Shown piece after piece: positions 40,630 to 49,883 of a DNA stretch of 64,000 nt. The stretch's first letter is position 1. Every line of letters begins with the position of its first letter. The notes beneath the pieces are model-generated. The model was given only the letters and a program-made list of their open reading frames with translations. It did no database searches and was not told the DNA's origin. Location of the stretch: positions 62,001 through 126,000 of the forward strand of contig NZ_JACXAD010000005.1 in NCBI RefSeq assembly GCF_014699115.1, given 5' to 3'. The stretch comes from Hymenobacter montanus. GTDB taxonomy: Bacteria; Bacteroidota; Bacteroidia; Cytophagales; Hymenobacteraceae. Both the position numbers and the translations under genes were made by a program.

Positions 40630-41766
40630 ATGGATGCTTACCTGCTGGATTTTGCCCGCACCCCCTTTCAATTTGCTCGCAAAGGGTCTTTCGCGACCTT
40701 GCCGCCGGCCGAGCTGGCCGCGCAGCTGGTCCGCGGGTTGCTGGCCCGCCAGGCCTTCGACCCCGCCGAGCTGGAAGACGTGCTGCTGGGCTGCGCCTAC
40801 CCAGAAGGTGAGCAGGGCGACAACCTGGCCCGTATCGTGGCGTTGCTGGCCGGGCTGCCCGAGCACGTTGCGGGGGCTACCATTAACCGCTTCTGCGGCT
40901 CCTCGATGACGAGCATTCACGCGGCGGCGGGCAGCATTGCCACCGGCGCGGGCGAGGTATTTTTGTGCCTGGGTGTGGAGTCGATGACCAAGGTACCGCA
41001 GGGCGGCCTCCACCCCTCGTCCAGCCCTGCTTTGCAGCAATTGCGGCCGGAAGCGTACACTGCCTTGGGCATTACGGCCGAGAACGTGGCCCAGCGGTAT
41101 GGCATCAGCCGGGAGGCCCAGGAACAATTTGCCACCGCTAGCCAGGCCAAGGCAGCTACTGCGTTGGCCTCCGGGGCCTTAGCCGACGAGCTAGTTCCGG
41201 TACAGCTGCCCGATGGTACTATCGTGACCCAAGACGGCTGCCTGCGCCCGGCCACGTCGCTGGAAGGCCTGGCGGCCCTGAAGCCAGCGTTTGCCCCCGA
41301 CGGGACGGTGACAGCCGGTACGTCGTCGCCGCTGACGGATGGCGCGGCGGCCGTGCTGGTGGTCAGCGAGGCTTTTTTGCGGCGGCACAACCTCACGCCC
41401 CTGGCGCAGCTGCGGGCCGTGGCGGTGGCGGGCGTGGCCCCGGAGGTCATGGGGCTGGGCCCGGTGCCGGCCACGGGCAAGGCGCTAACCCGGGCGGGGC
41501 TGCGCCTGGCGGACATCGACGTAGTGGAACTCAACGAGGCGTTTGCGGCCCAGGCGCTGGCCTGCCAGCAGGAGCTGGGCATCGCGGCGGATAAGCTGAA
41601 CCTGGACGGGGGCGCCATCGCGCTGGGGCACCCTCTGGGGGCTACGGGGGCCCGCATCACGGGCAAGGCCGCCAGCTTGCTCGGGCGCACCGGGGGCCGC
41701 TACGCGCTGGCGACGCAGTGCATTGGGGGCGGGCAGGGCATTGCTACCGTGCTCGAACGCTGCTAG
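40630..41766 (+). CDS. Thiolase (acetyl-CoA acyltransferase)
   Basis: A 378-residue thiolase, which joins or splits acyl-CoA units in beta-oxidation or ketoacyl formation. The acyl-accepting Cys89 is in 'TINRFCGSSMTSIHAAAGSI'; the other active-site blocks are 'VVELNEAFAAQALACQQELG', 'DGGAIALGHPLGATGARITG' and 'ATQCIGGGQGIATVLE' with the second Cys. Start at ATG 40630. Length is slightly short but complete. Followed after 51 bases by a ketoacyl synthase; no hydratase or dehydrogenase is near, so the pair may serve a dedicated lipid or storage product (inference). Confidence 0.92.
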   Translation: MDAYLLDFARTPFQFARKGSFATLPPAELAAQLVRGLLARQAFDPAELEDVLLGCAYPEGEQGDNLARIVALLAGLPEHVAGATINRFCGSSMTSIHAAAGSIATGAGEVFLCLGVESMTKVPQGGLHPSSSPALQQLRPEAYTALGITAENVAQRYGISREAQEQFATASQAKAATALASGALADELVPVQLPDGTIVTQDGCLRPATSLEGLAALKPAFAPDGTVTAGTSSPLTDGAAAVLVVSEAFLRRHNLTPLAQLRAVAVAGVAPEVMGLGPVPATGKALTRAGLRLADIDVVELNEAFAAQALACQQELGIAADKLNLDGGAIALGHPLGATGARITGKAASLLGRTGGRYALATQCIGGGQGIATVLERC

Positions 41767-41817
41767 GGTCCGACCCCGACCTGCGGGCTTTTCCGATCAT
41801 CTTTTGCCTCTTTTACC

Positions 41818-43071
41818 ATGCCTGAATTGAAACGCGTAGTCATCACCGGAGTGGGGGCCGTGACGCCCCTCGGCAACACCGCCGCGGCCTTTGGCCGGGC
41901 CCTGGTGGCGGGCGTCAGCGGCGCGGCGCCCATCACCCACTTCGACGCGGCCAAGTTTAAAACGCGCTTCGCCTGCGAAGTCAAGGGCTTCGACCCGCTC
42001 GACTTCTTCGAGCGCAGCGAGGTGCGCAAGTACGACCCTTTCACCCAGTACGCCCTGGCCGCGACCGAGGAAGCCGTGCGGCACGCCCAACTGGATTTTG
42101 CCCGGTTGAACCGCGACCGCATCGGCGTCGTCTGGGGCTCCGGCATCGGGGGGCTGTTCACCCTGCAGGAGCAAATCACGGAGTTTGCCCGGGGCGATGG
42201 AACGCCCCGCTTTAATCCGTTCTTCATCAGCAAGATGATTGTGGACATCGCCGCCGGCGTCATTTCCATCAAGTATGGCCTGCGGGGCTTGAACTACGCC
42301 ACAGTGTCGGCCTGCGCCACGTCCACGACGGCGCTGATTGACGCCTTTAACTACCTGCGCTTAGGCAAGGCCGACATCCTGATTTCCGGCGGCTCGGAAG
42401 CGGCCGTGAACCAGACGGCCGTGGGGGGCTTCAACGCCTCGCGGGCCCTGTCGACCCGCAACGACGAGCCCGCCGGGGCCTCCCGGCCGTTCGACGTGAG
42501 CCGGGATGGCTTTGTGTTGGGCGAAGGCGCGGGGGCGCTCGTGCTGGAGGAGTACGAGCACGCCCTCCGGCGCGGCGCACCCATCCTGGCCGAAGTCGTG
42601 GGCGGGGGCCTGGCCGCTGACGCCTACCACCTCACCGGCACCCACCCCGAGGGCGCAGGTGCCTACCTGGGCATGCGAGCCGCCTTGGACGACGCCGGCC
42701 TGCGGCCGGAGCAGATCGACTACCTCAACGCGCACGCCACCTCCACGCCGCTGGGCGACACGAGCGAGCTGCGGGCCGTGCGGCGCCTGTTCGGGCCAGC
42801 GTCGGAGCTGCGCATCAGCGCCACCAAATCCATGACGGGCCACCTGCTGGGCGCGGCAGGGGCAATTGAGGCCATTGCCTGCGTGCAGGCCGTGCGCGAC
42901 GACGTCATTCCGCCCACCATCAACACCACAACGGTTGAGCCGGAGTTCTCGCAGGGCCTGCACCTGACGCTGAACCGCGCCGAGCACCGGCGCGTGGACT
43001 ACGCGCTGAGCAACACATTCGGCTTTGGCGGGCACGTGGCCTGCCTGATCGTGAAGAAATATCCGGCTTAG
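41818..43071 (+). CDS. fabF: Beta-ketoacyl-ACP synthase II
   Basis: A 417-residue condensing enzyme that elongates acyl-ACP with malonyl-ACP. The triad is Cys166 ('TVSACATSTTALIDAFNYLR'), a His in 'NAHATSTPLGDTSELRAVRR' and a His in 'KSMTGHLLGAAGAIEAIACV'. The C-terminal 'SNTFGFGGHVACLIVKKY' is typical. It is in the TetR-thiolase unit and so is likely a specialised second copy rather than the main housekeeping fabF, which normally sits with acpP; this is an inference from place. Confidence 0.9.
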   Translation: MPELKRVVITGVGAVTPLGNTAAAFGRALVAGVSGAAPITHFDAAKFKTRFACEVKGFDPLDFFERSEVRKYDPFTQYALAATEEAVRHAQLDFARLNRDRIGVVWGSGIGGLFTLQEQITEFARGDGTPRFNPFFISKMIVDIAAGVISIKYGLRGLNYATVSACATSTTALIDAFNYLRLGKADILISGGSEAAVNQTAVGGFNASRALSTRNDEPAGASRPFDVSRDGFVLGEGAGALVLEEYEHALRRGAPILAEVVGGGLAADAYHLTGTHPEGAGAYLGMRAALDDAGLRPEQIDYLNAHATSTPLGDTSELRAVRRLFGPASELRISATKSMTGHLLGAAGAIEAIACVQAVRDDVIPPTINTTTVEPEFSQGLHLTLNRAEHRRVDYALSNTFGFGGHVACLIVKKYPA

Positions 43072-43203
43072 CTGCCTTGGTCGCGGCACCACTTGGTTTC
43101 GCGACCAGTTGAGAACAGATACCTTGCCGGGGACCACCTGCGGCGCTGCGGGGTAAGCTTATCACCGGCTATCAGTATAAAATCAACCTTCTCATGCTGT
43201 CTT

Positions 43204-44070
43204 ATGCATCACATTCCCGATGAGCTGACCCGGCCGATTGGCAAGCCAGGCGACGTGGGGCTGGTTGCGTACCGCAACCCCGACGCGGCGCCCGACCGGA
43301 GCCCGGTCACGCTTACGCGCCACGTGCTGAGCCTGGTGGAAGCGGGCGAAAAGCGCGTGTACCGGACCGGCCAGGTGCTGTGCATTCCGGCCGGCGACGT
43401 GGTGCTGCTGTCGGCGGGGCGCTGCCTGATGAGCGAGCGACGACCGGCCGGGGAAGCCTATCGCAGCACCTTGCTGTTCTTCGACAATGCGCACCTGCAA
43501 GCCTTTTTGAGCCGCTACGCCGCCCGCCTGACTTATCCGCGGGCACCGGCGGGGGAGCCGCGGCGCGAGGCATTCAGCTTCGGCAGCACCGGGTTTTTCC
43601 GGCACTACTACGCGGCCCTAGCGGGGTGGGCCGCTGATGGGCAACCCGGCGGCGACGCGATGCTCCGGTTGAAAATTGATGAGCTGTTACTTTACCTGGC
43701 CACGACGTTGCCGGGGGCGTTTGGGCAGTTCGTCGCTGGTGTTGCGCGGGGCCCGGCGGTGGTTTTCCACCAGGTAGTGGAGAACCCGGCCACGCAGGGT
43801 CTGTCGCTGGCGGAGCTGGCTTTTTTGTGCCACATGAGCCTGGCCACGTTCAAGCGCCGGTTTCGGGCGGCGTACGGCACCAGTCCGGAGCGCTGGCGGC
43901 AGCAGCGGCGCTTGCAGCAGGCGGCCCAGTTGCTGGAGCAGCCCGGCACCCGGCCCAGCGACGTGTTCGAGGCGGTGGGCTACGAAAGCCTGTCCAGCTT
44001 CAGCCACGCCTTCAAGCAGATCTTCGGCTACACGCCCAGCCAGTACCAGCACCAGCAAATGCGCGTTTAG
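43204..44070 (+). CDS. AraC family transcriptional regulator
   Basis: A 288-residue regulator. The first 180 residues form a ligand- or cupin-like part with no close motif; the last 100 residues carry the two helix-turn-helices of AraC/XylS ('LSLAELAFLCHMSLATFKRR', 'PSDVFEAVGYESLSSFSHAF', 'KQIFGYTPSQYQHQQMRV'). Start at ATG 43204 (MHHIPDELTRPI). It may act on the PEBP gene just downstream, which has its own promoter-like element. Confidence 0.9.
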   Translation: MHHIPDELTRPIGKPGDVGLVAYRNPDAAPDRSPVTLTRHVLSLVEAGEKRVYRTGQVLCIPAGDVVLLSAGRCLMSERRPAGEAYRSTLLFFDNAHLQAFLSRYAARLTYPRAPAGEPRREAFSFGSTGFFRHYYAALAGWAADGQPGGDAMLRLKIDELLLYLATTLPGAFGQFVAGVARGPAVVFHQVVENPATQGLSLAELAFLCHMSLATFKRRFRAAYGTSPERWRQQRRLQQAAQLLEQPGTRPSDVFEAVGYESLSSFSHAFKQIFGYTPSQYQHQQMRV

Positions 44071-44118
44071 CCACACTTTTTGAGCGTTTCGCGACAGCTG
44101 CACGGCTTGGGAGCCGGA

Positions 44119-44126
44119 TACTTTTG
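44119..44126 (+). promoter_or_regulatory. Bacteroidota-type -7 element TACTTTTG
   Basis: Exact TAnnTTTG match 26 bases before the ATG of the PEBP-like gene. No TTG at the right distance, as might be expected if an activator such as the upstream AraC protein is needed. Confidence 0.4.
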
Positions 44127-44151
44127 GGTCGTTCAATCTCTCATTTTAACC

Positions 44152-44688
44152 ATGAAGCGCTTCTCTTTTTTGCTCGGCCTGGGCCTGCTGGCCGCGGGCG
44201 GCCACGCCCAGACTTTCACCCTGAAAAGCAGCGAGCTGGGCGGGCAAGCCACAGCCCGCCAGTTTCTCAACGGCAACGGCTGCTCGGGCGGCAACGTCTC
44301 GCCGCAGCTCTCCTGGGAGCACGCGCCCAAGGGCACCCAAAGCTTTGCCGTGACGATGTACGACAAGGACGCGCCGACCGGCAGCGGCTGGTGGCACTGG
44401 GTGGTGTTCAACATTCCGCCTTCGACTACGGAGCTGAAGGCCGGGGCCGGTGAGGTAGCCAAGGCCCTGGCCCCCGCCGGGTGCGTGCAGAGCGTCACCG
44501 ACTTTGGCAAACCGGGCTACGGGGGCCCCTGCCCGCCGCCCGGGCCTCCCCATCAGTACCTAATCACTGTCTACGCCCTGAACACCAAACTAGATTTAGA
44601 CAAAACCGCCACCCCGGCGCTGGTGGGCTTCTACCTGGGGCAGGCGGCCCTGGCGCAGGCGTCGCTGGTCGTGTACGGGAAGCGGTAA
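44152..44688 (+). CDS. Exported YbhB/YbcL-type PEBP-like protein
   Basis: A 178-residue phosphatidylethanolamine-binding-like protein, the bacterial relative of Raf kinase inhibitor protein. A signal peptide (MKRFSFLLGLGLLAAGGHA) sends it out. Family marks are 'VSPQLSWEHAPKGTQSFAVT', 'MYDKDAPTGSGWWHWVVFNI' and 'GYGGPCPPPGPPHQYLITVY'. Ligand and role in bacteria are not clear. Start at ATG 44152 for the signal. Confidence 0.9.
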   Translation: MKRFSFLLGLGLLAAGGHAQTFTLKSSELGGQATARQFLNGNGCSGGNVSPQLSWEHAPKGTQSFAVTMYDKDAPTGSGWWHWVVFNIPPSTTELKAGAGEVAKALAPAGCVQSVTDFGKPGYGGPCPPPGPPHQYLITVYALNTKLDLDKTATPALVGFYLGQAALAQASLVVYGKR

Positions 44689-44873
44689 GGGCCCGGCGCA
44701 GCCCCAACTGTGCTGGTTGCCAACGCCGAAAAGTGCACCTGTTTTGGTGCGCCGGGACCGCGGACTTTTGTCGGAGTAATCAGCGGTTCTCCGCGGGCAT
44801 CCATTCCGAATGTATTAGCCTTCCGGGGCCCTGATACTCCTAACAGCAACCTCACCCTACTCCTTCTCATCCG

Positions 44874-45251
44874 ATGACGCCACAAGAAGCCTCTGCATTT
44901 GCCCACGACTGGGTTGCCAGCTGGAATGCCCACGACCTGGACCGCATCATGGAACACTACGCCGACGAGCTGGACTTTCGCAGTCCCATTATCCAGCAGC
45001 TCGGCGCGGACCCGACCGGTGTCATCCGCTTGAAAACGGAGCTGCGGGCCTATTTCGCGGATGCCCTGGGCCGTTACCCCACCCTGCGCTTTGAGCTGGA
45101 GCAGGTGCTGCCCGGCGTGGACTCGCTCGTGCTCTACTACCAAAGCATCAATCAGCTGCAGGCCGCCGAATACATGGAGCTCGACCCCGCCGGCCGCGTA
45201 CGGGGGGTGCGGGCTCACTACACCCGAGCCACCCCACCAAGCGCGAATTAG
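44874..45251 (+). CDS. NTF2-like (SnoaL-type) protein
   Basis: A 125-residue cone-shaped alpha+beta barrel protein of the nuclear transport factor 2 superfamily. Typical features are 'AFAHDWVASWNAHDLDRIME' with 'HYADELDFRSPI' and the late 'LEQVLPGVDSLVLYYQSINQ'. Members include isomerases and unknowns; the substrate is not shown. It begins the plus-strand run that continues with the MocR regulator. Confidence 0.8.
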   Translation: MTPQEASAFAHDWVASWNAHDLDRIMEHYADELDFRSPIIQQLGADPTGVIRLKTELRAYFADALGRYPTLRFELEQVLPGVDSLVLYYQSINQLQAAEYMELDPAGRVRGVRAHYTRATPPSAN

Positions 45252-45317
45252 TAACTCGCGGGAGCCTGGGCCGCCCCGGCGCCCCAAGCCCGGTAACCCT
45301 TTTATCATGTCGCTACT

Positions 45318-46841
45318 ATGCACCCTGCCCTGACCGTTGCGGTCCCTGCCCATAAGTATCAGTTGGTGGCCAACCACCTCGAGGCGCAGATTCGGGGCGG
45401 GGTGCTGCGCGTGGGCGACAAGCTGCCTTCCGTGCGGGTGCTGAGCCGGGAGCAGGGGTTGAGCGTGAGCACGATTCTCCAGGCCTACTACGAGCTGGAA
45501 GTGCACGGGCTGGTGGAGGTGCGGCCCCAGTCGGGCTATTACGTGTGCCGACCCCACCGCCGGCCACCAGCGCTGCCCACGCCCACCCAGCCCGCGGCGC
45601 AGCCCCCCGGGACCCCGGCTTTCAGCGAGACCGAAGACCTGATTGCCGAGTATTACGAACAGATTGCCGACCCGCACCTGCTGCGCCTGTCGCTCTCCCT
45701 GCCCGACCCGTCGTTGCTGCCCGTGGCCAAGCTCGCCCAAGCCCTGCGACAGGCCCTGCTCCAACTGCCCCAGGCCGGCACGCCGTACGAGCCGGTACAG
45801 GGGAATCTGCTGCTGCGCCAGCAGGTTGCGCGCTACAGCGTGCTCTGGGGCGGGCAGCTCAGCGAGCAGGACCTGCTTACCACCGAGGGGTGCATGGCTG
45901 CCATGGCGCTGTGCCTGCTGGCCCTGACCAAGCCCGGCGACACGCTGGCCGTGGAAAGCCCGACCTACTTCGGGGTGCTGCAGCTGGCCCGGACCCTGGG
46001 CCTGCGGGTGCTGGAACTGCCGACCCACCCGGAAACGGGCGTCGAGCTGGATACCCTGGCCGGGCACCTGGCGGCGGGCCGGGTGCAAGTCTGCCTGCTG
46101 GTAACCAACTTCAACAACCCCATGGGCAGTTGCATGCCCGAGGCCCACAAGTGCCGGCTGGTGCAGTTACTGGAGCAATACCAGGTGCCGCTCATCGAGG
46201 ATGACCTGTACGGTGACTTATACTTCGGGGCGCAGCGCCCCAAGCCCTGCAAGGCCTTCGACACCACCGGGCTGGTGCTATGGTGCGGCTCGGTGAGCAA
46301 GACGCTGGCGCCCGGCTACCGCGTGGGCTGGGTAGCGCCGGGGCGCTACCTGGAGCAGCTCAAGCGCCTGAAGCTCTACCAGCAGGTAGCCTCGCCCGGA
46401 CTCACGCACCAGGCCATCGGCCACCTGCTGGCCACCGGCCGCTATGAGCTGCACCTGCGGCGCCTGCGGCGCTTTCTGCTCGGCAACTACCGGCGCTACG
46501 CCCAGGTTATCGAGCAGCACTTTCCCGCCACCAAGGTCAGCCGGCCCCAGGGGGGCTTTCTGCTGTGGGTCGAGTTGCCGGCGCACGTCAACACCACCGA
46601 CTTATTCCGCCGCGCCGCCGCGGCGGGCATCAGTCTCGCGCCCGGCCGCATGTTTACCCTGCACGAGCAGTACCAGAACTGCTTCCGGCTCAGCTACGGC
46701 CTACCATTCAGCGAAGCGGTAGAAGCGGGCTTAGTGCGGCTGGCCGGCCTCGTGCGGGATGCTATCGGACCAGCCGCCGACCTAGCGCGGCCGGAGCTCC
46801 CTTCTGCCCCCGAGAACCCGGATTTTTCGTCGACTCCCTAA
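45318..46841 (+). CDS. MocR-type regulator (GntR helix-turn-helix plus aminotransferase domain)
   Basis: A 507-residue protein. Residues 8-80 are a GntR winged helix ('KYQLVANHLEAQIRGGVLRV', 'GDKLPSVRVLSREQGLSVST', 'LVEVRPQSGYYVCRPH'). Residues 110-490 form a fold-type I aminotransferase domain with PLP Lys328 in 'LWCGSVSKTLAPGYRVGWVA' and 'VCLLVTNFNNPMGSCM'. Such proteins bind PLP and amino-acid-related ligands and regulate nearby genes, so the amino-acid permease two genes downstream is a likely target (inference). The link to the neighbouring DinB gene is 12 bases. Confidence 0.92.
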   Translation: MHPALTVAVPAHKYQLVANHLEAQIRGGVLRVGDKLPSVRVLSREQGLSVSTILQAYYELEVHGLVEVRPQSGYYVCRPHRRPPALPTPTQPAAQPPGTPAFSETEDLIAEYYEQIADPHLLRLSLSLPDPSLLPVAKLAQALRQALLQLPQAGTPYEPVQGNLLLRQQVARYSVLWGGQLSEQDLLTTEGCMAAMALCLLALTKPGDTLAVESPTYFGVLQLARTLGLRVLELPTHPETGVELDTLAGHLAAGRVQVCLLVTNFNNPMGSCMPEAHKCRLVQLLEQYQVPLIEDDLYGDLYFGAQRPKPCKAFDTTGLVLWCGSVSKTLAPGYRVGWVAPGRYLEQLKRLKLYQQVASPGLTHQAIGHLLATGRYELHLRRLRRFLLGNYRRYAQVIEQHFPATKVSRPQGGFLLWVELPAHVNTTDLFRRAAAAGISLAPGRMFTLHEQYQNCFRLSYGLPFSEAVEAGLVRLAGLVRDAIGPAADLARPELPSAPENPDFSSTP

Positions 46842-46853
46842 CCCCACCACCTC

Positions 46854-47402
46854 ATGGAACAACTCAAATGGTTTGCGCGCGATTTTACTCATTCCGCCGA
46901 CCCGCGCCTGCTACCGTCGCTGCTGGAGCGGCTGCTGGGCACCCCGGCCCGGCTGGAAGAGAAGCTGGCCGCCATCGCCCCGCCGTGGCTGACCGCGCGC
47001 GTCGCAGGCACGTGGACCATCCAGGAGAACGTGGGCCACCTCGCCGACCTCGAGCCCCTCTGGCTAGGCCGGCTGGAGGACATTGTGGCCGGCGAGGCCG
47101 AGTTGCGCCCCGCTGATTTGAATAACCAAGCTACGACCCAGGCCAATCATAACGCTACTTCCCTGCCCGAGCTGCTGCAGCGCTTCCGGCAGCAGCGGAC
47201 GCACACGGTACGCCGGCTCAGCGAGCTGGATGCAGAAGTGCTCGACCGGTCGGCGCTCCACCCCCGCATGCGGACGCCCATGCGACCGGTGGACCTGTTC
47301 CTGTTCGTGGCCGAGCACGACGACCACCATTTGGCCCGCATCAGCGAGCTGGCCCGGCAGTTAGCGTTGGCCTCCCCTACCCCCTTCTCTTCGCAGCCAT
47401 GA
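46854..47402 (+). CDS. DinB-family protein
   Basis: A 182-residue four-helix bundle of the DinB/YfiT superfamily. The metal-binding His positions are in 'TIQENVGHLADLEPLWLGRL' and 'FLFVAEHDDHHLARISELAR'. Members are thiol-dependent S-transferases or unknown. Its stop overlaps the start of the permease gene (ATGA, 47399-47402), so the two are translationally coupled. Confidence 0.88.
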   Translation: MEQLKWFARDFTHSADPRLLPSLLERLLGTPARLEEKLAAIAPPWLTARVAGTWTIQENVGHLADLEPLWLGRLEDIVAGEAELRPADLNNQATTQANHNATSLPELLQRFRQQRTHTVRRLSELDAEVLDRSALHPRMRTPMRPVDLFLFVAEHDDHHLARISELARQLALASPTPFSSQP

Positions 47403-48961
47403 GAAACCTCTTTGCTACCAAACCCCTGGCCGTGCTCCTGGGCGAGGCCAACGCTTCGGGCCACGGCGCGCTCAAGCGCACGCTGGGCGCAGGGAATCTC
47501 ACGGCGCTGGGCGTGGGCGCCATTATTGGGTCGGGCTTGTTTATCCGGACGGCGAACGCCGTCTCCCAGGCTTCGGGCCCGGGCGTTACCCTCGCCTTCG
47601 TACTGGCTGCCCTGGGCTGCGTGTTTGCCGGCCTGTGCTACGCCGAGTTCGCGGCCATGATTCCCATCGCGGGCTCGGCCTATACCTACGCCTACACCAC
47701 CATGGGCGAGTTTGTGGCCTGGGTGATTGGCTGGGCCCTGATTATGGAATACGCCCTGGGCGCGGCCACCGTGAGCATCGGCTGGAGCGAGTACCTGAGC
47801 AAGCTGCTGGAGGCCTTCGGGGTGCACCTGCCCTACCGCCTGTGCCACTCCCCGCTGGAAAGCGCCGTGTTGAACGGAGTAACGGAGCACGGGCTGCTGA
47901 ACCTGCCGGCCGTGTTGGTAGTGGTAGCCCTGAGCTTGCTGCTGGTAAAAGGCACCCGCGAATCGGCGGTGTTCAACTCCCTCATGGTGGTGGTGAAAGT
48001 AGCCGTCGTTCTGCTCTTCATTGGCGTGGGCTGGCAGTTCATCAACCCCGCCAACCACACGCCCTACCTGATTCCTGCCGATGCGGCGCCGGTGAAGAAT
48101 GCGGCGGGCGCGGTGGTGCGCGAGTACTCGGCCTGGAACAAGCACGGGCTGGGCGGCATCCTGGGCGGAGCGGCCATCGTGTTCTTTGCGTTCATCGGCT
48201 TTGATGCGGTGAGCACCGCGGCCCAGGAAGCCAAGAACCCCAAGCGCGACATGCCCATCAGCATCCTGGGCTCGCTGGCTATTTGCACGGTGCTGTACGT
48301 GCTGTTCGGCCACGTGCTGACGGGCGTGGCCAACTGGCGCGAGTTTGCGGACCCCTCGCTCGGGGCGGAGGCGAGCGTGGCTTACGCCATCCGGGCGCAC
48401 ATGCCCGGCTACGGCTGGCTGGCCACCGCCGTGACGCTGGCCATCCTGCTGGGCTTCTCGTCGGTGGTGCTGGTGATGCTGATGGGGCAAAGCCGGGTGT
48501 TCTTCTCCATGGCCAAGGACGGTCTGATGCCCCAGGCGTTTGCCGAGCTGCACCCCCGCTACCGCACCCCGTACAAATCCAATCTCATGCTCATGGTTTT
48601 TGTGGGCTTGTTTGCCGCCTTTGTGCCCGGCTCGCTGGCCGGTGATTTAACGTCTTTTGGCACGCTGCTGGCCTTCGTGCTGGTGAGCGTGGGCGTGTGG
48701 CTGATGCGGCGCTCGCACCCCGCGCAGCCACGGCCGTTTCGGGCCCCGCTGTCGTCCCCCCGATTGCCGCTGGTGCCTGTTCTGGGCGCCCTGCTCTGCA
48801 CCTCGCTCATTATGGCCCTCGATGCCTTCACCCTACAAGTGGCCGGGACCTGGATGGTGCTGGGCTTCGGAGTCTATTTCCTGTATGGTCGCCGCAATTC
48901 CAAGCTGCAGCAGGGCATTGTGGTGGTTCCCACGCCACTGGCCGAGCCGGCCAACGGGTAG
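47399..48961 (+). CDS. Amino-acid permease (APC superfamily, CAT-like)
   Basis: A 520-residue inner-membrane transporter with about 12-14 helices. The APC signature is 'LTALGVGAIIGSGLFIRTAN'; others are 'EFAAMIPIAGSAYTYAYTTM', 'FFAFIGFDAVSTAAQEAKNP' and 'GQSRVFFSMAKDGLMPQAFA', all close to cationic-amino-acid transporters and YfnA-like proteins. The start ATG overlaps the DinB stop. The MocR protein encoded two genes upstream may control it. Confidence 0.93.
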   Translation: MRNLFATKPLAVLLGEANASGHGALKRTLGAGNLTALGVGAIIGSGLFIRTANAVSQASGPGVTLAFVLAALGCVFAGLCYAEFAAMIPIAGSAYTYAYTTMGEFVAWVIGWALIMEYALGAATVSIGWSEYLSKLLEAFGVHLPYRLCHSPLESAVLNGVTEHGLLNLPAVLVVVALSLLLVKGTRESAVFNSLMVVVKVAVVLLFIGVGWQFINPANHTPYLIPADAAPVKNAAGAVVREYSAWNKHGLGGILGGAAIVFFAFIGFDAVSTAAQEAKNPKRDMPISILGSLAICTVLYVLFGHVLTGVANWREFADPSLGAEASVAYAIRAHMPGYGWLATAVTLAILLGFSSVVLVMLMGQSRVFFSMAKDGLMPQAFAELHPRYRTPYKSNLMLMVFVGLFAAFVPGSLAGDLTSFGTLLAFVLVSVGVWLMRRSHPAQPRPFRAPLSSPRLPLVPVLGALLCTSLIMALDAFTLQVAGTWMVLGFGVYFLYGRRNSKLQQGIVVVPTPLAEPANG

Positions 48962-49013
48962 CCTTGCCGATTTCCGCCCCACTTTTTAGCCAGCCCCTGG
49001 CGGCTGCCCTCCT

Positions 49014-49871
49014 ATGCCCAAAGCCCTTCCCCTGGCCCTGCACGGGCTCCACTTCTTCTATCGCTTTCTCAGTCCCGGGCTGCCGGGACTGGCGGTGCGG
49101 CTGATGTGGCAGACCTTCCGGCCCCGCCGCCGGCCGCTGCGGGCCGAGCAGTCTCAGCTTCTGGCTGGCGCAGAGCTATTTTCGTTTACCAGTGCGGGTG
49201 CCCTCACCAGCAAGACCATCCGGTTGCAAGGCTACCGCTGGGGCACGGGCCCACGCACCGTGCTGCTGGTCCACGGCTGGGAGGGCAACCCGGCCGATTT
49301 CCGGGAGCTGGTGCCCGGGCTGCTGCGTCAGGGCTACGCCGTTGCCGCGTTCGACCTGCCGGCGCACGGCCGCTCCGAAGGTGCCGAAACCAACCTGGTG
49401 GAGATGAAGCAAGCCTTGGTGGACTATACCCACTTCGCGGGTCAGCCCTACGCCGTGGTGGCCCACTCCCTGGGGGGCACGGCAGCGGCGCTGCTGCTAC
49501 AGGACGCCGCGGCCCCGGTGGAGAAATTTGTGTTTGTGGCCAGCCCCTTGTCGGCCCCGGACGCCTTTGAGATGGTCTTTACCCAGCTGCAGGTGCCCCA
49601 GTCCGTGCGCCGGCGCTTTTATCAGCGCCTGGCCCGGCACCTGAGGCAGCCCGTGGAAGATATTGCCTTTGCCCCCGTGGAGCGGTTAAGGGCTCACCGC
49701 CTGCTGGCTGTGTATGACGCCACCGACGAACGAGTGGTATTTGAGCGGGTGCAGCTCTACCTGGCGGCAAATGCAGCCATCGAGCCGCTCGTGGTCAGCG
49801 GAGTAGGCCACAACCGCCTGTTGCGGCACGCGCCCGTGGTGCAGCGCATCACCGACTTTATCGAGGCCTGA
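49014..49871 (+). CDS. Alpha/beta hydrolase
   Basis: A 285-residue serine hydrolase of the alpha/beta fold. The oxyanion region is 'TVLLVHGWEGNPADFRELVP', the nucleophile elbow is 'VVAHSLGGTAAALLLQDA' (Ser in AHSLG), and the catalytic His is in 'VSGVGHNRLLRHAPVVQRIT'. The first 60 residues are basic and hydrophobic ('FFYRFLSPGLPGLAVRLMWQ') and may hold the protein at the membrane. The substrate is unknown. Gap to the permease is 52 bases, so co-transcription is possible. Confidence 0.88.
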   Translation: MPKALPLALHGLHFFYRFLSPGLPGLAVRLMWQTFRPRRRPLRAEQSQLLAGAELFSFTSAGALTSKTIRLQGYRWGTGPRTVLLVHGWEGNPADFRELVPGLLRQGYAVAAFDLPAHGRSEGAETNLVEMKQALVDYTHFAGQPYAVVAHSLGGTAAALLLQDAAAPVEKFVFVASPLSAPDAFEMVFTQLQVPQSVRRRFYQRLARHLRQPVEDIAFAPVERLRAHRLLAVYDATDERVVFERVQLYLAANAAIEPLVVSGVGHNRLLRHAPVVQRITDFIEA

Positions 49872-49883
49872 ACGGCTGACTGG

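Noticed and set aside
44631-46148. A 505-codon open frame on the minus strand
   Set aside because: It is antisense to the NTF2-like and MocR genes, whose family motifs are complete; the translation is rich in Gln, Gly, Arg and His and has no family resemblance. High GC lengthens such frames.
47147-48553. A 468-codon minus-strand open frame
   Set aside because: Antisense to the amino-acid permease and DinB genes; the product is His/Gln/Arg-rich and without motifs.
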